Part shown: piece after piece, positions 1 to 7,305 of the stretch
How the letters are laid out: every line of letters starts with the position of its first letter
How positions within the stretch are numbered: the first letter of the stretch is position 1
NCBI GenBank assembly: GCA_029882675.1
Contig: JAOUKJ010000123.1
Location: 1-9,319 of the forward strand
Source: Cyclobacteriaceae bacterium
Lineage (GTDB): Bacteria > Bacteroidota > Bacteroidia > Cytophagales > Cyclobacteriaceae
Length of the DNA stretch: 9,319 nucleotides
Reading direction: 5' to 3'
The notes under the pieces: generated by a model
Databases searched by the model: none
Seen by the model: the letters and a program-made list of their open reading frames with translations, nothing else
Told to the model about the DNA's origin: nothing
Made by a program: the position numbers and the translations under genes

Positions 1-604
1 CGAAGACCTGTTTGCCTGAGCTTATAAACGCAGGATCTTCGTTGTATGTGACAGTATTTTCATCAAGAACCCCCTCAGCCCCCATTTGGGATTTCATCTG
101 AGATTCGGCTTTAGCTACAGCGATATTATATTCTTCATCTTGTAGTGGCCACCAATTCATCACATGATAACCAAGCAGGTAGATGACGCCAAAGACAATA
201 CTTCCATAAAAAAGTGCCAGCCACCAGGGGGGAAGGTGGTTGTCCAGTTCCCTGATGCCATCATACTCATGATCGAGCAGGATGTCTTTTTCTTTTTCAA
301 GAGGTACTTGTTTCGTCCAACTATCAAATAATTGTGTCAGGATTCCGGGCTCGGGCACATAATCAACACCTGCTTCTTTGGCTCTACGGGCTGCTTCGCT
401 CCCTTCAACGATGCGCAGGACGTTAAATACATTGTAAGCAAGTCCCACAACGATAAGCCCTACTACGATGATTAACCCACCGACCATATACATGACAGCC
501 TCAGCGCTTAGCGAAGAAGTACTATCTGTTTGTGCCCAGGCGGGTAAAGCGCACAAGAACATCGGTATAATTAAGGCTGGTTTGGTTTTATTTAGAAAGT
601 TCAT
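1..604 (-). CDS. ccoP: cbb3-type cytochrome c oxidase subunit III (CcoP), C-terminus outside window
   Basis: This is the membrane-anchored dihaem cytochrome c subunit that passes electrons towards CcoO/CcoN in the cbb3 terminal oxidase. I translated it by hand from the ATG at 604-602; it stays open to the window edge, giving 201 residues. Residues 1-24 look like a cleavable signal peptide or first hydrophobic segment ending in AWA-Q. A membrane helix lies at about 36-57 and a second at about 127-147. The FixP/CcoP N-terminal signature is clear at about 111-128 (DHEYDGIRELDNHLPPWW). The region ending in ISSGKQVF leads into the first cytochrome c domain, so the CxxCH motifs must lie beyond base 1 and are not seen here. 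The gene starts 23 bp after the ccoQ-like stop and is the last visible member of the cco operon. The upstream AAAAGTGAAAA stretch is only a weak ribosome site, as is usual in Bacteroidota. Confidence 0.95.
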   Translation of the reverse strand, partial: MNFLNKTKPALIIPMFLCALPAWAQTDSTSSLSAEAVMYMVGGLIIVVGLIVVGLAYNVFNVLRIVEGSEAARRAKEAGVDYVPEPGILTQLFDSWTKQVPLEKEKDILLDHEYDGIRELDNHLPPWWLALFYGSIVFGVIYLLGYHVMNWWPLQDEEYNIAVAKAESQMKSQMGAEGVLDENTVTYNEDPAFISSGKQVF

Positions 605-627
605 TTTATATCAGATTTTCACTTTTA

Positions 628-801
628 TTAATCACTGTATTTATTTTCCTCAATGGGTAGATTTTTCATTTTGTTAATGTATTTTTTATCTATCCTGATT
701 AACCAGACAATCAGCCCGATGAAAAATGTTAAAAAGATGAGCAGCGAAATGATTGGCCATATTTCCACATTTTCTATTTGGTCAAAATAATATTTAAACA
801 T
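628..801 (-). CDS. ccoQ: small cbb3 oxidase subunit, CcoQ/FixQ-like
   Basis: This is a 57-residue single-span membrane protein, about the usual size of the CcoQ/FixQ subunit thought to stabilise the cbb3 complex. The sequence begins MFKYYFDQIENVEIWPII, has one hydrophobic helix at about residues 14-35, and ends with a charged tail (RIDKKYINKMKNLPIEEN). Similar small proteins with this helix and K-x-x-NLP tail sit between ccoN/O and ccoP in Bacteroidota. I chose the ATG at 801-799 because it lies four bases after the ccoNO stop. The frame is open further upstream to an ATG at 852, but that longer form would add 17 residues overlapping the conserved CcoO tail out of frame. Identity rests on position, size and topology more than on a catalytic motif, since this family has none. 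Confidence 0.85.
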   Translation of the reverse strand: MFKYYFDQIENVEIWPIISLLIFLTFFIGLIVWLIRIDKKYINKMKNLPIEENKYSD

Positions 802-805
802 TCGC

Positions 806-2911
806 TTATTTGTTTTGGGTGATATCAGTACCCAGCCGTTTGAGGTATGCAATAAGCGCTATAATTTCCGCTTCTTTTTCCACCTCATAACCGCCTTGTT
901 TAAGTTCATCAGCTATTTGCTGCGCTTGTTTGTTTAGCACTTCGATGGCCACGTCTTCAAATCCTTCCTCATAAGGCACACCTACTGTTCTCAGTGCAGC
1001 AATTTTAGTCGGTGTAATTGACACGTCAATGTTATTGCTAAACAACCATTGGTATTTGGGCATAATTGAACCCGGTGATGGTAGCGTAGGCTCCCACATG
1101 TGTTCATAATGCCAACTGGCACTGGAGTTAATGACACCTTCACGATGCAGGTCTGGTCCTGTTCTCTTTGAACCCCATAGGAAGGGGTGGTCATAAACAA
1201 ACTCACCGGCCTTGGAATACTCTCCGTATCGTGATGTCTCCGAGCGGAACGGCCTGATCATTTGTGAATGGCAGTTGACACAACCCTCACGAATATAGAT
1301 ATCACGCCCATGAACCTCCAGGGGCGTATATGGCTTCACGGCCTCAATAGTCGGCACATTTGATTTTATCAGGAAGGTGGGTACCAGTTCCATAATACCT
1401 CCTATAAGTATGGCGACTAATGTAAGTGCAGTAAACAATGCCGGCTTACTTTCCAATACCCGGTGCCATGAACCACCGGAAACAACTTTTTTATCCAATG
1501 CCGGCGCTTCATCATTTTCGTTAGTTATAAATACGCCTGCCCCCATCGTTTTCATCAGATTATAAACCATGATGAATATGCCGGAGAAGTAAAGCGCGCC
1601 ACCAATGGCTCTTGTCAGGTACATCGGCTTTATGGCGTCTACCGTATCGAGGAAGTTTAAGTATGCGAGTGTGCCTTCTGCAGTAAATTCTTTCCACATC
1701 AGACTTTGTACCATGCCTGCTACATAAAGCGGAAGGGCATAAACGATGATCCCCAGTGTGCCAATCCAAAAGTGTGTATTGGCAAGTTTAGGGCTATAGA
1801 GCTTAGTGCCCCACATTTTGGGAACAAGCCAGTAAATCATACCAAAAATCAAAAAACCGTTCCAGCCCAGGCCACCAATATGCACATGGCCAACGATCCA
1901 GTCAGTATAATGGGCAATGGCATTTACATTCTTCAGGGAAAGCAGGGGGCCCTCAAGCGTGGCCATACCATACGCTGTAACGGCAACTACCATAAATTTA
2001 AGTACGGGATCTTCGCGAACCCTATCCCATGCCCCACGTAGCGTAAGGAGTCCGTTGAGCATGCCACCCCATGAAGGGGCAATAAGCATAATGGAGAAGG
2101 CCGCACCAAGTGATTGGGCCCAGTCGGGGAGGGACGTGTAGAGGAGGTGGTGTGGGCCTGCCCAGATATAAATAAAGATCAGTGACCAGAAGTGTATAAT
2201 CGAAAGTTTATAAGAATAGACCGGTCTGTTGGCTGCTTTGGGCAGGTAGTAATACATGATCCCCAGAAAGGGGGTAGTCAGGAAAAAAGCTACGGCATTG
2301 TGTCCATACCACCACTGCACCAGGGCATCCTGAACGCCGCCATACCATGAGTAACTTTTCATAAAGCTAACAGGCATTCCAAAAGAGTTGACAATATGCA
2401 ATACAGCAACAGTTACGAAAGTGGCAATATAGAACCAGATGGCCACATACATGTGTCGTTCTCTGCGTTTAATGATGGTGCCGATCAGGTTGATGCCGAA
2501 AACCACCCAGATCAGTGCGATAGCAATATCGATAGGCCATTCCAGCTCAGCGTATTCTTTGCCCGTTGTATACCCCATAGGTAGCGATATTGCTGCTGAA
2601 AGGATGATGATCTGCCATCCCCAGAAGTGTATCCAACTAAGGGTGTCATTAAACAGGCGGGTTTTCAAAAGTCGCTGCAGTGAATAATAAACGCCGGCGA
2701 ACATTGCATTCCCCACAAAGGCAAAGATGACGGCATTGGTATGTAAGGGCCTTATCCTGCCAAAGGTCGTATAGGACAAGTCCAGATTAAATACCGGCCA
2801 GTATAGCTGCAAGGCAGCCAGCAGGCCTACCAGCATTCCAATGATCCCAAAGATCATCGATGCCAGCATAAAATACTTCACAATTTTGTTATCGTAGCTG
2901 AATTTTTCCAT
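806..2911 (-). CDS. ccoN: fused cbb3-type cytochrome c oxidase subunits I and II (CcoN-CcoO)
   Basis: This 701-residue protein joins the catalytic haem-copper subunit and the monohaem cytochrome c subunit of the high-affinity cbb3 oxidase, which reduces oxygen to water and pumps protons. Residues 1 to about 455 are CcoN with about 12 membrane helices. The expected ligands are visible: His57 (RPLHTNA) and His344 for low-spin haem b, His342 for haem b3 (GHVHIGG), and His204, His254 and His255 for CuB (WWYGHN, AGPHH). Tyr248, six residues before His254, is placed to be the His-Tyr cross-link residue. After a linker of about 35 residues, a helix at about 490-513 anchors the CcoO part. That part has the haem c motif CVNCH at 544-548 and a probable axial Met617 (SIMPKYQWL). 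The C-terminus (EIIALIAYLKRLGTDI) is typical CcoO. No stop or frameshift separates the halves. The fused form is known in Bacteroidota, so this is normal for the group. It begins 86 bp after ccoS. Confidence 0.97.
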   Translation of the reverse strand: MEKFSYDNKIVKYFMLASMIFGIIGMLVGLLAALQLYWPVFNLDLSYTTFGRIRPLHTNAVIFAFVGNAMFAGVYYSLQRLLKTRLFNDTLSWIHFWGWQIIILSAAISLPMGYTTGKEYAELEWPIDIAIALIWVVFGINLIGTIIKRRERHMYVAIWFYIATFVTVAVLHIVNSFGMPVSFMKSYSWYGGVQDALVQWWYGHNAVAFFLTTPFLGIMYYYLPKAANRPVYSYKLSIIHFWSLIFIYIWAGPHHLLYTSLPDWAQSLGAAFSIMLIAPSWGGMLNGLLTLRGAWDRVREDPVLKFMVVAVTAYGMATLEGPLLSLKNVNAIAHYTDWIVGHVHIGGLGWNGFLIFGMIYWLVPKMWGTKLYSPKLANTHFWIGTLGIIVYALPLYVAGMVQSLMWKEFTAEGTLAYLNFLDTVDAIKPMYLTRAIGGALYFSGIFIMVYNLMKTMGAGVFITNENDEAPALDKKVVSGGSWHRVLESKPALFTALTLVAILIGGIMELVPTFLIKSNVPTIEAVKPYTPLEVHGRDIYIREGCVNCHSQMIRPFRSETSRYGEYSKAGEFVYDHPFLWGSKRTGPDLHREGVINSSASWHYEHMWEPTLPSPGSIMPKYQWLFSNNIDVSITPTKIAALRTVGVPYEEGFEDVAIEVLNKQAQQIADELKQGGYEVEKEAEIIALIAYLKRLGTDITQNK

Positions 2912-2966
2912 ATTATAATAAGTAAAAAAAACTTTCTTAAGTTGTAATTTGCTAAGGTATTACCCT

Positions 2967-3002
2967 ATTGACACGCTTACCCTGAGTGTAATTAGTGTCA
3001 AT
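2967..3002 (-). repeat. inverted repeat overlapping the ccoS stop, upstream of ccoNO
   Basis: Perfect 8-base arms ATTGACAC (2967-2974) and GTGTCAAT (2995-3002) are separated by 20 bases. The arms can pair in the ccoS-ccoNO transcript, and the ccoS stop codon lies in one arm. The heptamer AGGGTAA also occurs twice, 17 bp apart, on the transcribed strand here. No U-run follows the stem, so it does not look like an intrinsic terminator. An RNA processing or stability hairpin, or a protein-binding site, are the plausible roles; neither is shown. Eight-base arms could arise by chance. Confidence 0.4.
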
Positions 3003-3201
3003 TCTGATTATTATCATTTTTTTCTGTTGTTATTTTCACTATGTCATTTTTCTTTTTCTGTTTTTTGTTTTCAAATAATATCCGTACAGAAGGGGTATAT
3101 GTATCATCGAACTGACCCGATTTGATAGCCCATATAAAGGCTGCCAAAAAACCACCCGCGATCACCATGCTTATAAGAATGAGGATAAATATAACAGACA
3201 T
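2998..3201 (-). CDS. ccoS: cbb3-type cytochrome oxidase assembly protein CcoS
   Basis: This is a 67-residue single-helix membrane protein needed in studied bacteria for inserting cofactors (haem b and CuB) into CcoN. The N-terminal helix covers about residues 3-26 and is followed by the family hallmark WAIKSGQFDD at about 24-33, a form of the conserved W-x-x-(K/R)-x-GQFDD pattern. The tail is rich in Lys, Asn and Asp (about 45-67) and is probably a disordered cytoplasmic extension. The start codon overlaps the ccoI stop by one base (TAATG), which suggests translational coupling with the copper ATPase. The length is typical of the family. The ccoI-ccoS-ccoN order supports the call strongly. 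Confidence 0.95.
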   Translation of the reverse strand: MSVIFILILISMVIAGGFLAAFIWAIKSGQFDDTYTPSVRILFENKKQKKKNDIVKITTEKNDNNQN

Positions 3202-5612
3202 TAATTTAAATGTTTAATTTTTGAAATGAAATTTATAGACAATGTCGCAAAGGCTACAATGGTAATACTACTCAATGGCATTAGAATAGCTGCAAAAACC
3301 GGGGTGAGGTGACCACTAATGGCAAATCCTAAACCAATAATGTTGTATAAAAACGAAATTATGAATCCGGCGATGACAAAATACCTCCCACTTCTGACAA
3401 AGCGAATAAGTAATGGTAGTTTGTGAAAGCTTTTCCCTTCCAAAATCCCGTCACAGGCCGGGCTGAAAGTGGCGACATTCTGCGTAACAGCGATCCCCAG
3501 ATGACTTGCCTTAAGTGCTGCGGCATCGTTTAAGCCATCACCAACCATTAATACGCTGTCGCCCTGATTGGTGCAACGTAATACAAACTGTTCCTTTTCG
3601 TCCGGGCCAAATTTAAATTTCAGATGGTGCCATTTCCCGAATAAATTGATGAGTGTATTTTTCTCATGATCGTGGTCACCGCTTAAAAGGGACAACTTGA
3701 AATTATTATGGAGCTTGGTCAGCACCTGGCTTAAAGCGGGTTGATAAGTGGTTTTGATTTTGAAAACGCCGATAAATTGGTTATCAATCGAAAGGTATAC
3801 CGCTGTTCCTACGTGTTGGTCTAGATCATTTACTGTGGGAGCTGCAAATTTTCCGGAACCGAGAAGGTAAGTGCTACCATCTTTTTCGGCCTGTATACCC
3901 TGTCCGGATAATTCTTCAAAATGATCGAGATTAATGTACCTGGCCTCAGGGGGGAAGTAAGCAGCTACTTTTTTGCTTAAGGGGTGGACTGATGCTTCCG
4001 CAATTGCTTTTACTATTGATTGTTGTGTTTGATTCAGGGGTTGCCCAACATAATTAATTTCACCGCCATCGGGCAGGGTAATGGTGCCGGTTTTATCAAA
4101 AATAACATGATTGATTTTATTAAATTTCTCCACAATTCCCGCTGCACTTAAATAGAGTCCGTTTCGTCCAAGTACCCTGATGATGTTCCCATAGGTAAAT
4201 GGCACACAAAGTGCCAGGGCGCAGGGACAAGCTACAATCAGTACGGCCGTCATAATTTCCCACATCCGCCCGGGATCTTTTGTATACCAGAACAAACCGC
4301 TCACCAGTGCTATAGCTATAATGATCATGGTGAAATATTTGGATACCTGGTTGATGATTTGTTGGGAGGGGGTAGTCTGCTCACTTTTCCTGTCATCATC
4401 TTTTTCCCAGAGCCGGAGTAAGTAGCTTTGAGATGCGGTCTTTATAGCTGTTAATTTTATCGCCTGCCCCATTTGTTTGCCACCGGCATATATCAGGTCT
4501 CCTGATTTTTTCAGCACAGGAGTGGATTCTCCTGTCACAAAGCTGTAATCGATACTTGCCGTGTCTGATACCAGAAGGGCATCTGCAGGGACAATCTCAT
4601 TGTTTCTGACCAACATATCATCACCTTTCATGATATCTTTGATCATAACACTTTCTTTCTCATTTCCGCGAAGGCGGGTCACTGCCAGGGGAAAATACGA
4701 TTTGTAGTCTCTGTCAAAGGCCAGTGATTCGTAGGTCATGCTTTGGAACCAACGGCCAATAAGCAGGAAGAAGATAAGGCCGGTGAGTGAATCAAAAAAA
4801 CCCGGGCCTGTTTGTGAAAGCACCTCCCAGGTGCTTCTGAGAAAAAGTGCGGCTATGCCCAGGGCAATGGGTACGTCAATGCTGATGTACCTGGCGCGAA
4901 AACTTTTAAAGGCTGAAGTGAAATAATCAAAACCACTGTAAAACACCACCGGAATAGCCAAAACCAGATTAAGCAGGCTGAAAAATTTCCTAAAGGCATT
5001 GTCCTGCCAGTCTTGTATGCCCAGGTATTCAGGAAAGCTGAGGAGCATGACATTACCAAAACAAAAGGCGGCAACACCCAGCTTGATATAAAGTGACTGA
5101 TCCTTTTTTTCATTTTTTGTCCCCGCCCAATTGATCAATGGGGGGTAGCCGATACTTTCCAGTAATACAGCCAGTTCTCTGAAAGAAATTTCATCAGGCC
5201 CAAAACTAATCGCGGCCTCTTTTCTGGTGAAATTCACCTGTACGCTTTTTACTCCCCGGTGTAGTTTTTGTAAGTTTTCGAGGAGCCATATACAAGAACT
5301 GCAATGGATGCCGGGAATAAAGAGTACTACTTTGTTTATTTCGTCCGAAGAGAATTGGAACAGGCTGCTGGTAATCTCTGTGTTATCCAGAAAGGCATAC
5401 TTGTCTTCTTTTTCTATGTTTATTTTTACTCCCGGACTTTCTGAAAGATCATAATATTCGTATAAATCATTCTCGGCAAGTATTTCAAATACCATTTTGC
5501 AACCTGTGCAGCAAAAGTATTTCTCCTGAAAACGAATAGGCTTATTTACACAATCATTTCCACAATGAAAGCAAACTGTTGAATCAATAAGGGCTTTTTC
5601 TGTTTGTTGCAT
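3201..5612 (-). CDS. ccoI: copper-translocating P1B-type ATPase for cbb3 oxidase assembly (CcoI/FixI)
   Basis: This 803-residue heavy-metal P-type ATPase exports Cu(I) across the inner membrane for the CuB centre of the cbb3 oxidase. The N-terminus carries a cysteine-rich metal-binding module (Cys14, 17, 21, 34, 35 and 38; CFHCGNDC and CCTGC). It is followed by an HMA domain with the GIHCSSC metal site at 101-107. About eight membrane helices follow, with the ion-binding CPC at 462-464. Catalytic motifs are intact: the TGES actuator loop at 360-363, the phosphorylation site DKTGT at 506-510, the SVHPLSK nucleotide-binding His-Pro at 543-544, SGD at 644-646 and the hinge GDGLND at 691-696. The double cysteine-rich N-terminus and the adjacent ccoS distinguish it from general CopA exporters. 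The ATG lies seven bases after the upstream USP-like gene, with no strong Shine-Dalgarno, and the stop overlaps ccoS. I see no sign of damage. Confidence 0.96.
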   Translation of the reverse strand: MQQTEKALIDSTVCFHCGNDCVNKPIRFQEKYFCCTGCKMVFEILAENDLYEYYDLSESPGVKINIEKEDKYAFLDNTEITSSLFQFSSDEINKVVLFIPGIHCSSCIWLLENLQKLHRGVKSVQVNFTRKEAAISFGPDEISFRELAVLLESIGYPPLINWAGTKNEKKDQSLYIKLGVAAFCFGNVMLLSFPEYLGIQDWQDNAFRKFFSLLNLVLAIPVVFYSGFDYFTSAFKSFRARYISIDVPIALGIAALFLRSTWEVLSQTGPGFFDSLTGLIFFLLIGRWFQSMTYESLAFDRDYKSYFPLAVTRLRGNEKESVMIKDIMKGDDMLVRNNEIVPADALLVSDTASIDYSFVTGESTPVLKKSGDLIYAGGKQMGQAIKLTAIKTASQSYLLRLWEKDDDRKSEQTTPSQQIINQVSKYFTMIIIAIALVSGLFWYTKDPGRMWEIMTAVLIVACPCALALCVPFTYGNIIRVLGRNGLYLSAAGIVEKFNKINHVIFDKTGTITLPDGGEINYVGQPLNQTQQSIVKAIAEASVHPLSKKVAAYFPPEARYINLDHFEELSGQGIQAEKDGSTYLLGSGKFAAPTVNDLDQHVGTAVYLSIDNQFIGVFKIKTTYQPALSQVLTKLHNNFKLSLLSGDHDHEKNTLINLFGKWHHLKFKFGPDEKEQFVLRCTNQGDSVLMVGDGLNDAAALKASHLGIAVTQNVATFSPACDGILEGKSFHKLPLLIRFVRSGRYFVIAGFIISFLYNIIGLGFAISGHLTPVFAAILMPLSSITIVAFATLSINFISKIKHLN

Positions 5613-5619
5613 ATTGTTG

Positions 5620-6441
5620 CTAGGAAGAAAAATAAACCGAAAGGTTTTCTTCGGGCAACAATTTAATAATTTCTGGTTTAAAAATATTTATAGCACCGGC
5701 TTTACCAGTGAGAATGGTTGTATTTTTTTGTTTGGTGAGTATTCTGCTCAGGTCACTTCCCAGCGTTTCAACGGTAGTGTGTTGCAGGCCAACATCTTTA
5801 AAACGCTTAAGGAGAAACCGGGCGAGAAATTTTTGACTAAACACTTTATCCATTCGGGTATCCCTGTTAACGAATAGCGCAGTAAGGGGGGCCTGATGGG
5901 CTTCAAACTGGCCCATAAAGTTCCTGAGTGCGTGTATGCTGGAAACTTCACCATCAAAAACAAAGACCAGATTATCGAAGTTTTCAAAATTTTCGTTGAC
6001 CAGAAAGACGGGGGAATAGAGGTTGAAAAATATATTCTTATCCAATACCTGATTTTCGCTGATCAAGTTGATGTCGAGCAGAAAAAGATCCGTAAATGCT
6101 GAAAAATCTTTCAAAATTTTGATGTCCGACTGGCTTTCAGTATTTAGCGTGAAGTCCAGATTCGCACTTTTAAGCGTAGCCGAAATTTTGGCAATTTTGT
6201 CTTTACCATTTTTTTTGTTCCGGTTGATGCTTTCCAGGCTTTTAGAGATTTGAAGGGATTCAACGGTGAGGCCAAAATTTTCAAGAATAATTCCTTCAAA
6301 GCTGACTTTTTCAACGTTGTAAAATACACGTCTAAGTATTTCCGGGGAAAGTGTACTATTACTGTGCAGCCCAAGAATCACCTTTTGCTGTTGACGGGAA
6401 TCATTTTCCTGTGTTATATGTCCAAATTGGGCGTTTTGCAT
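5620..6441 (-). CDS. divergent tandem universal-stress-protein-like protein lacking ATP motifs
   Basis: This is a soluble protein of about 273 residues that I read as a second, degenerate tandem UspA-fold protein. Numbering here is from the longer in-frame ATG at 6453. A first beta strand at 24-30 (KVILGLH) sits where USPs have their first strand. A hydrophobic strand and SPVFLV at about 146-152 close the first half. The second half restarts at about 161 (NLVFVFDGEVSSIHAL), keeping the acidic residue Asp167 and the following helix typical of a USP start. Neither half has the G-2x-G-9x-G(S/T) nucleotide-binding motif; the matching C-terminal region (ILTGKAGAINIFKP) is eroded, so ATP binding is unlikely. 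The start is uncertain: ATGs at 6453 and 6441 overlap the previous gene by 53 or 41 bases, while a GTG at 6381 would leave a 19-bp gap and begin right at the first strand. I chose 6441 because an AGAAG lies upstream of it. Its stop is seven bases before ccoI, so it is very likely co-transcribed. Confidence 0.72.
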   Translation of the reverse strand: MQNAQFGHITQENDSRQQQKVILGLHSNSTLSPEILRRVFYNVEKVSFEGIILENFGLTVESLQISKSLESINRNKKNGKDKIAKISATLKSANLDFTLNTESQSDIKILKDFSAFTDLFLLDINLISENQVLDKNIFFNLYSPVFLVNENFENFDNLVFVFDGEVSSIHALRNFMGQFEAHQAPLTALFVNRDTRMDKVFSQKFLARFLLKRFKDVGLQHTTVETLGSDLSRILTKQKNTTILTGKAGAINIFKPEIIKLLPEENLSVYFSS

Positions 6442-7237
6442 GATTAACAACATCTTCTGCTATGCTACCACTGATTAAATGTCCTAAACCTTTTCTACCA
6501 TGAGTTCCCAGGGCCATCATATTGGCATCGACCTGATCTGCGAAATAGACCAGCCCTTCTTCTTCGTTAACGTCGCTGAAAATGTTTAAGGAATAATTTT
6601 TAAAACTGTATTTTTCAGCGAACTCCCTGAGCTCTTTATACACCTCCCTGTCGATTCTGAACCGGCTGGGAGTATTAATGCGAACGATATCCAGGCGGGC
6701 ATCAAAAATATTCTGCAAATATTTAATTTTACCAGCCAGTTGATCTTGTTGTAATGACAAGTCATTACCAAAAACAATGCGTTTGATGTCTGTGATGTCA
6801 ATTGGATTTTTAAGTGTAATGACCGGACACTTAACATGTCTAACCACTTTTTCAGCATTTGATCCAACGAAAAGTTCACGTACGCCCGATGTGCCCTTTG
6901 TACCCATGATGATCATATCGACATCGTTTTCACCCAGATAACCAGAAATTCCGGAAAAAGGGTTGCCCCATTTCAATTCACACGTTCCTTGTTGTTTTTT
7001 TGGAATTGATTTCGTGAACTCACGAAGCTTTTCGGTGAGGTTTTCTTCGAGTTGGGTAATCAGATCTGCGCTGAAGTAGGCTTGTAGGTTTACACCCATT
7101 GGATCGGCAGTGACGGGCAGGTCCGCGACGTGTATTACATCAATTAATACATTTATTTTTTTTGCCATATTGGTGGCAAAATCAAGAGCATATTTGGCCT
7201 GATCGGAAAAATCAACGGGAACGAGTAACTTTTTCAT
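6401..7237 (-). CDS. tandem-domain universal stress protein (UspA family)
   Basis: This 278-residue cytoplasmic protein is made of two UspA domains. The first begins MKKLLVPVDFSDQAKYAL, with Asp9 in the usual nucleotide-contacting position. It ends with GTKGTSGVRELFVGSNAEKV, where Gly112, Gly115 and Gly125-Ser126 fit the ATP-binding motif G-2x-G-9x-G(S/T) exactly. The second starts at about 151 (IKRIVFGNDLS) and closes with GTHGRKGLGHLISGSIAEDV, again an exact match (Gly244, Gly247, Gly257-Ser258). Both sites may therefore bind ATP, as in the ATP-binding USP class involved in stress and low-oxygen survival. It is the first gene after the regulatory gap at 7238-7356 and the likely head of the cbb3 operon. 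Its 3' end overlaps the next USP-like gene if that gene starts upstream. The target of its activity cannot be told from sequence. Confidence 0.92.
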   Translation of the reverse strand: MKKLLVPVDFSDQAKYALDFATNMAKKINVLIDVIHVADLPVTADPMGVNLQAYFSADLITQLEENLTEKLREFTKSIPKKQQGTCELKWGNPFSGISGYLGENDVDMIIMGTKGTSGVRELFVGSNAEKVVRHVKCPVITLKNPIDITDIKRIVFGNDLSLQQDQLAGKIKYLQNIFDARLDIVRINTPSRFRIDREVYKELREFAEKYSFKNYSLNIFSDVNEEEGLVYFADQVDANMMALGTHGRKGLGHLISGSIAEDVVNHAKRPIWTYNTGK

Positions 7238-7277
7238 TGGTTTTTTGCATGGTTAAACAAATGCCAGTTTGCTTAAT

Positions 7278-7285
7278 CAAATATA
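7278..7285 (-). promoter_or_regulatory. Bacteroidota -7 promoter element (TAnnTTTG)
   Basis: On the minus strand this reads TATATTTG, a perfect match to the Bacteroidota sigma factor -7 consensus TAnnTTTG. It lies 40 bases upstream of the first USP start codon. I see no TTG or TTTG -33 box at the usual distance; that zone reads GAAAGGGTGACGC instead. The start of transcription is predicted near 7272-7275. A missing -33 box with a regulator palindrome just upstream is typical of an activator-dependent promoter. Confidence 0.6.
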
Positions 7286-7305
7286 TTTCTTTCAGCGTCA
7301 CCCTT

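Noticed and set aside
468..677. Open frames on the plus strand, here and throughout the window (for example 1706-2041, 5227-5454, 8236-8475)
   Set aside because: All lie antisense to well-supported minus-strand genes, have low-complexity or Cys/Ser-rich translations and show no recognisable domain.
628..852. Longer 74-residue form of the ccoQ-like gene starting at 852
   Set aside because: The extra 17 residues overlap the conserved CcoO C-terminus out of frame. The ATG at 801, four bases after the ccoNO stop, gives the usual family N-terminus and length.
2912..2997. A TAnnTTTG-type promoter directly upstream of ccoNO
   Set aside because: The best candidate on the minus strand is TACCTTAG, one mismatch from consensus and without a -33 box, which is too weak to list as a feature.
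7212..7250. Twelve-residue upstream ORF (ATG at 7250) overlapping the USP start
   Set aside because: It is short and Lys/Arg-rich, with no ribosome site and no leader-peptide or attenuator structure, so it is most likely chance.
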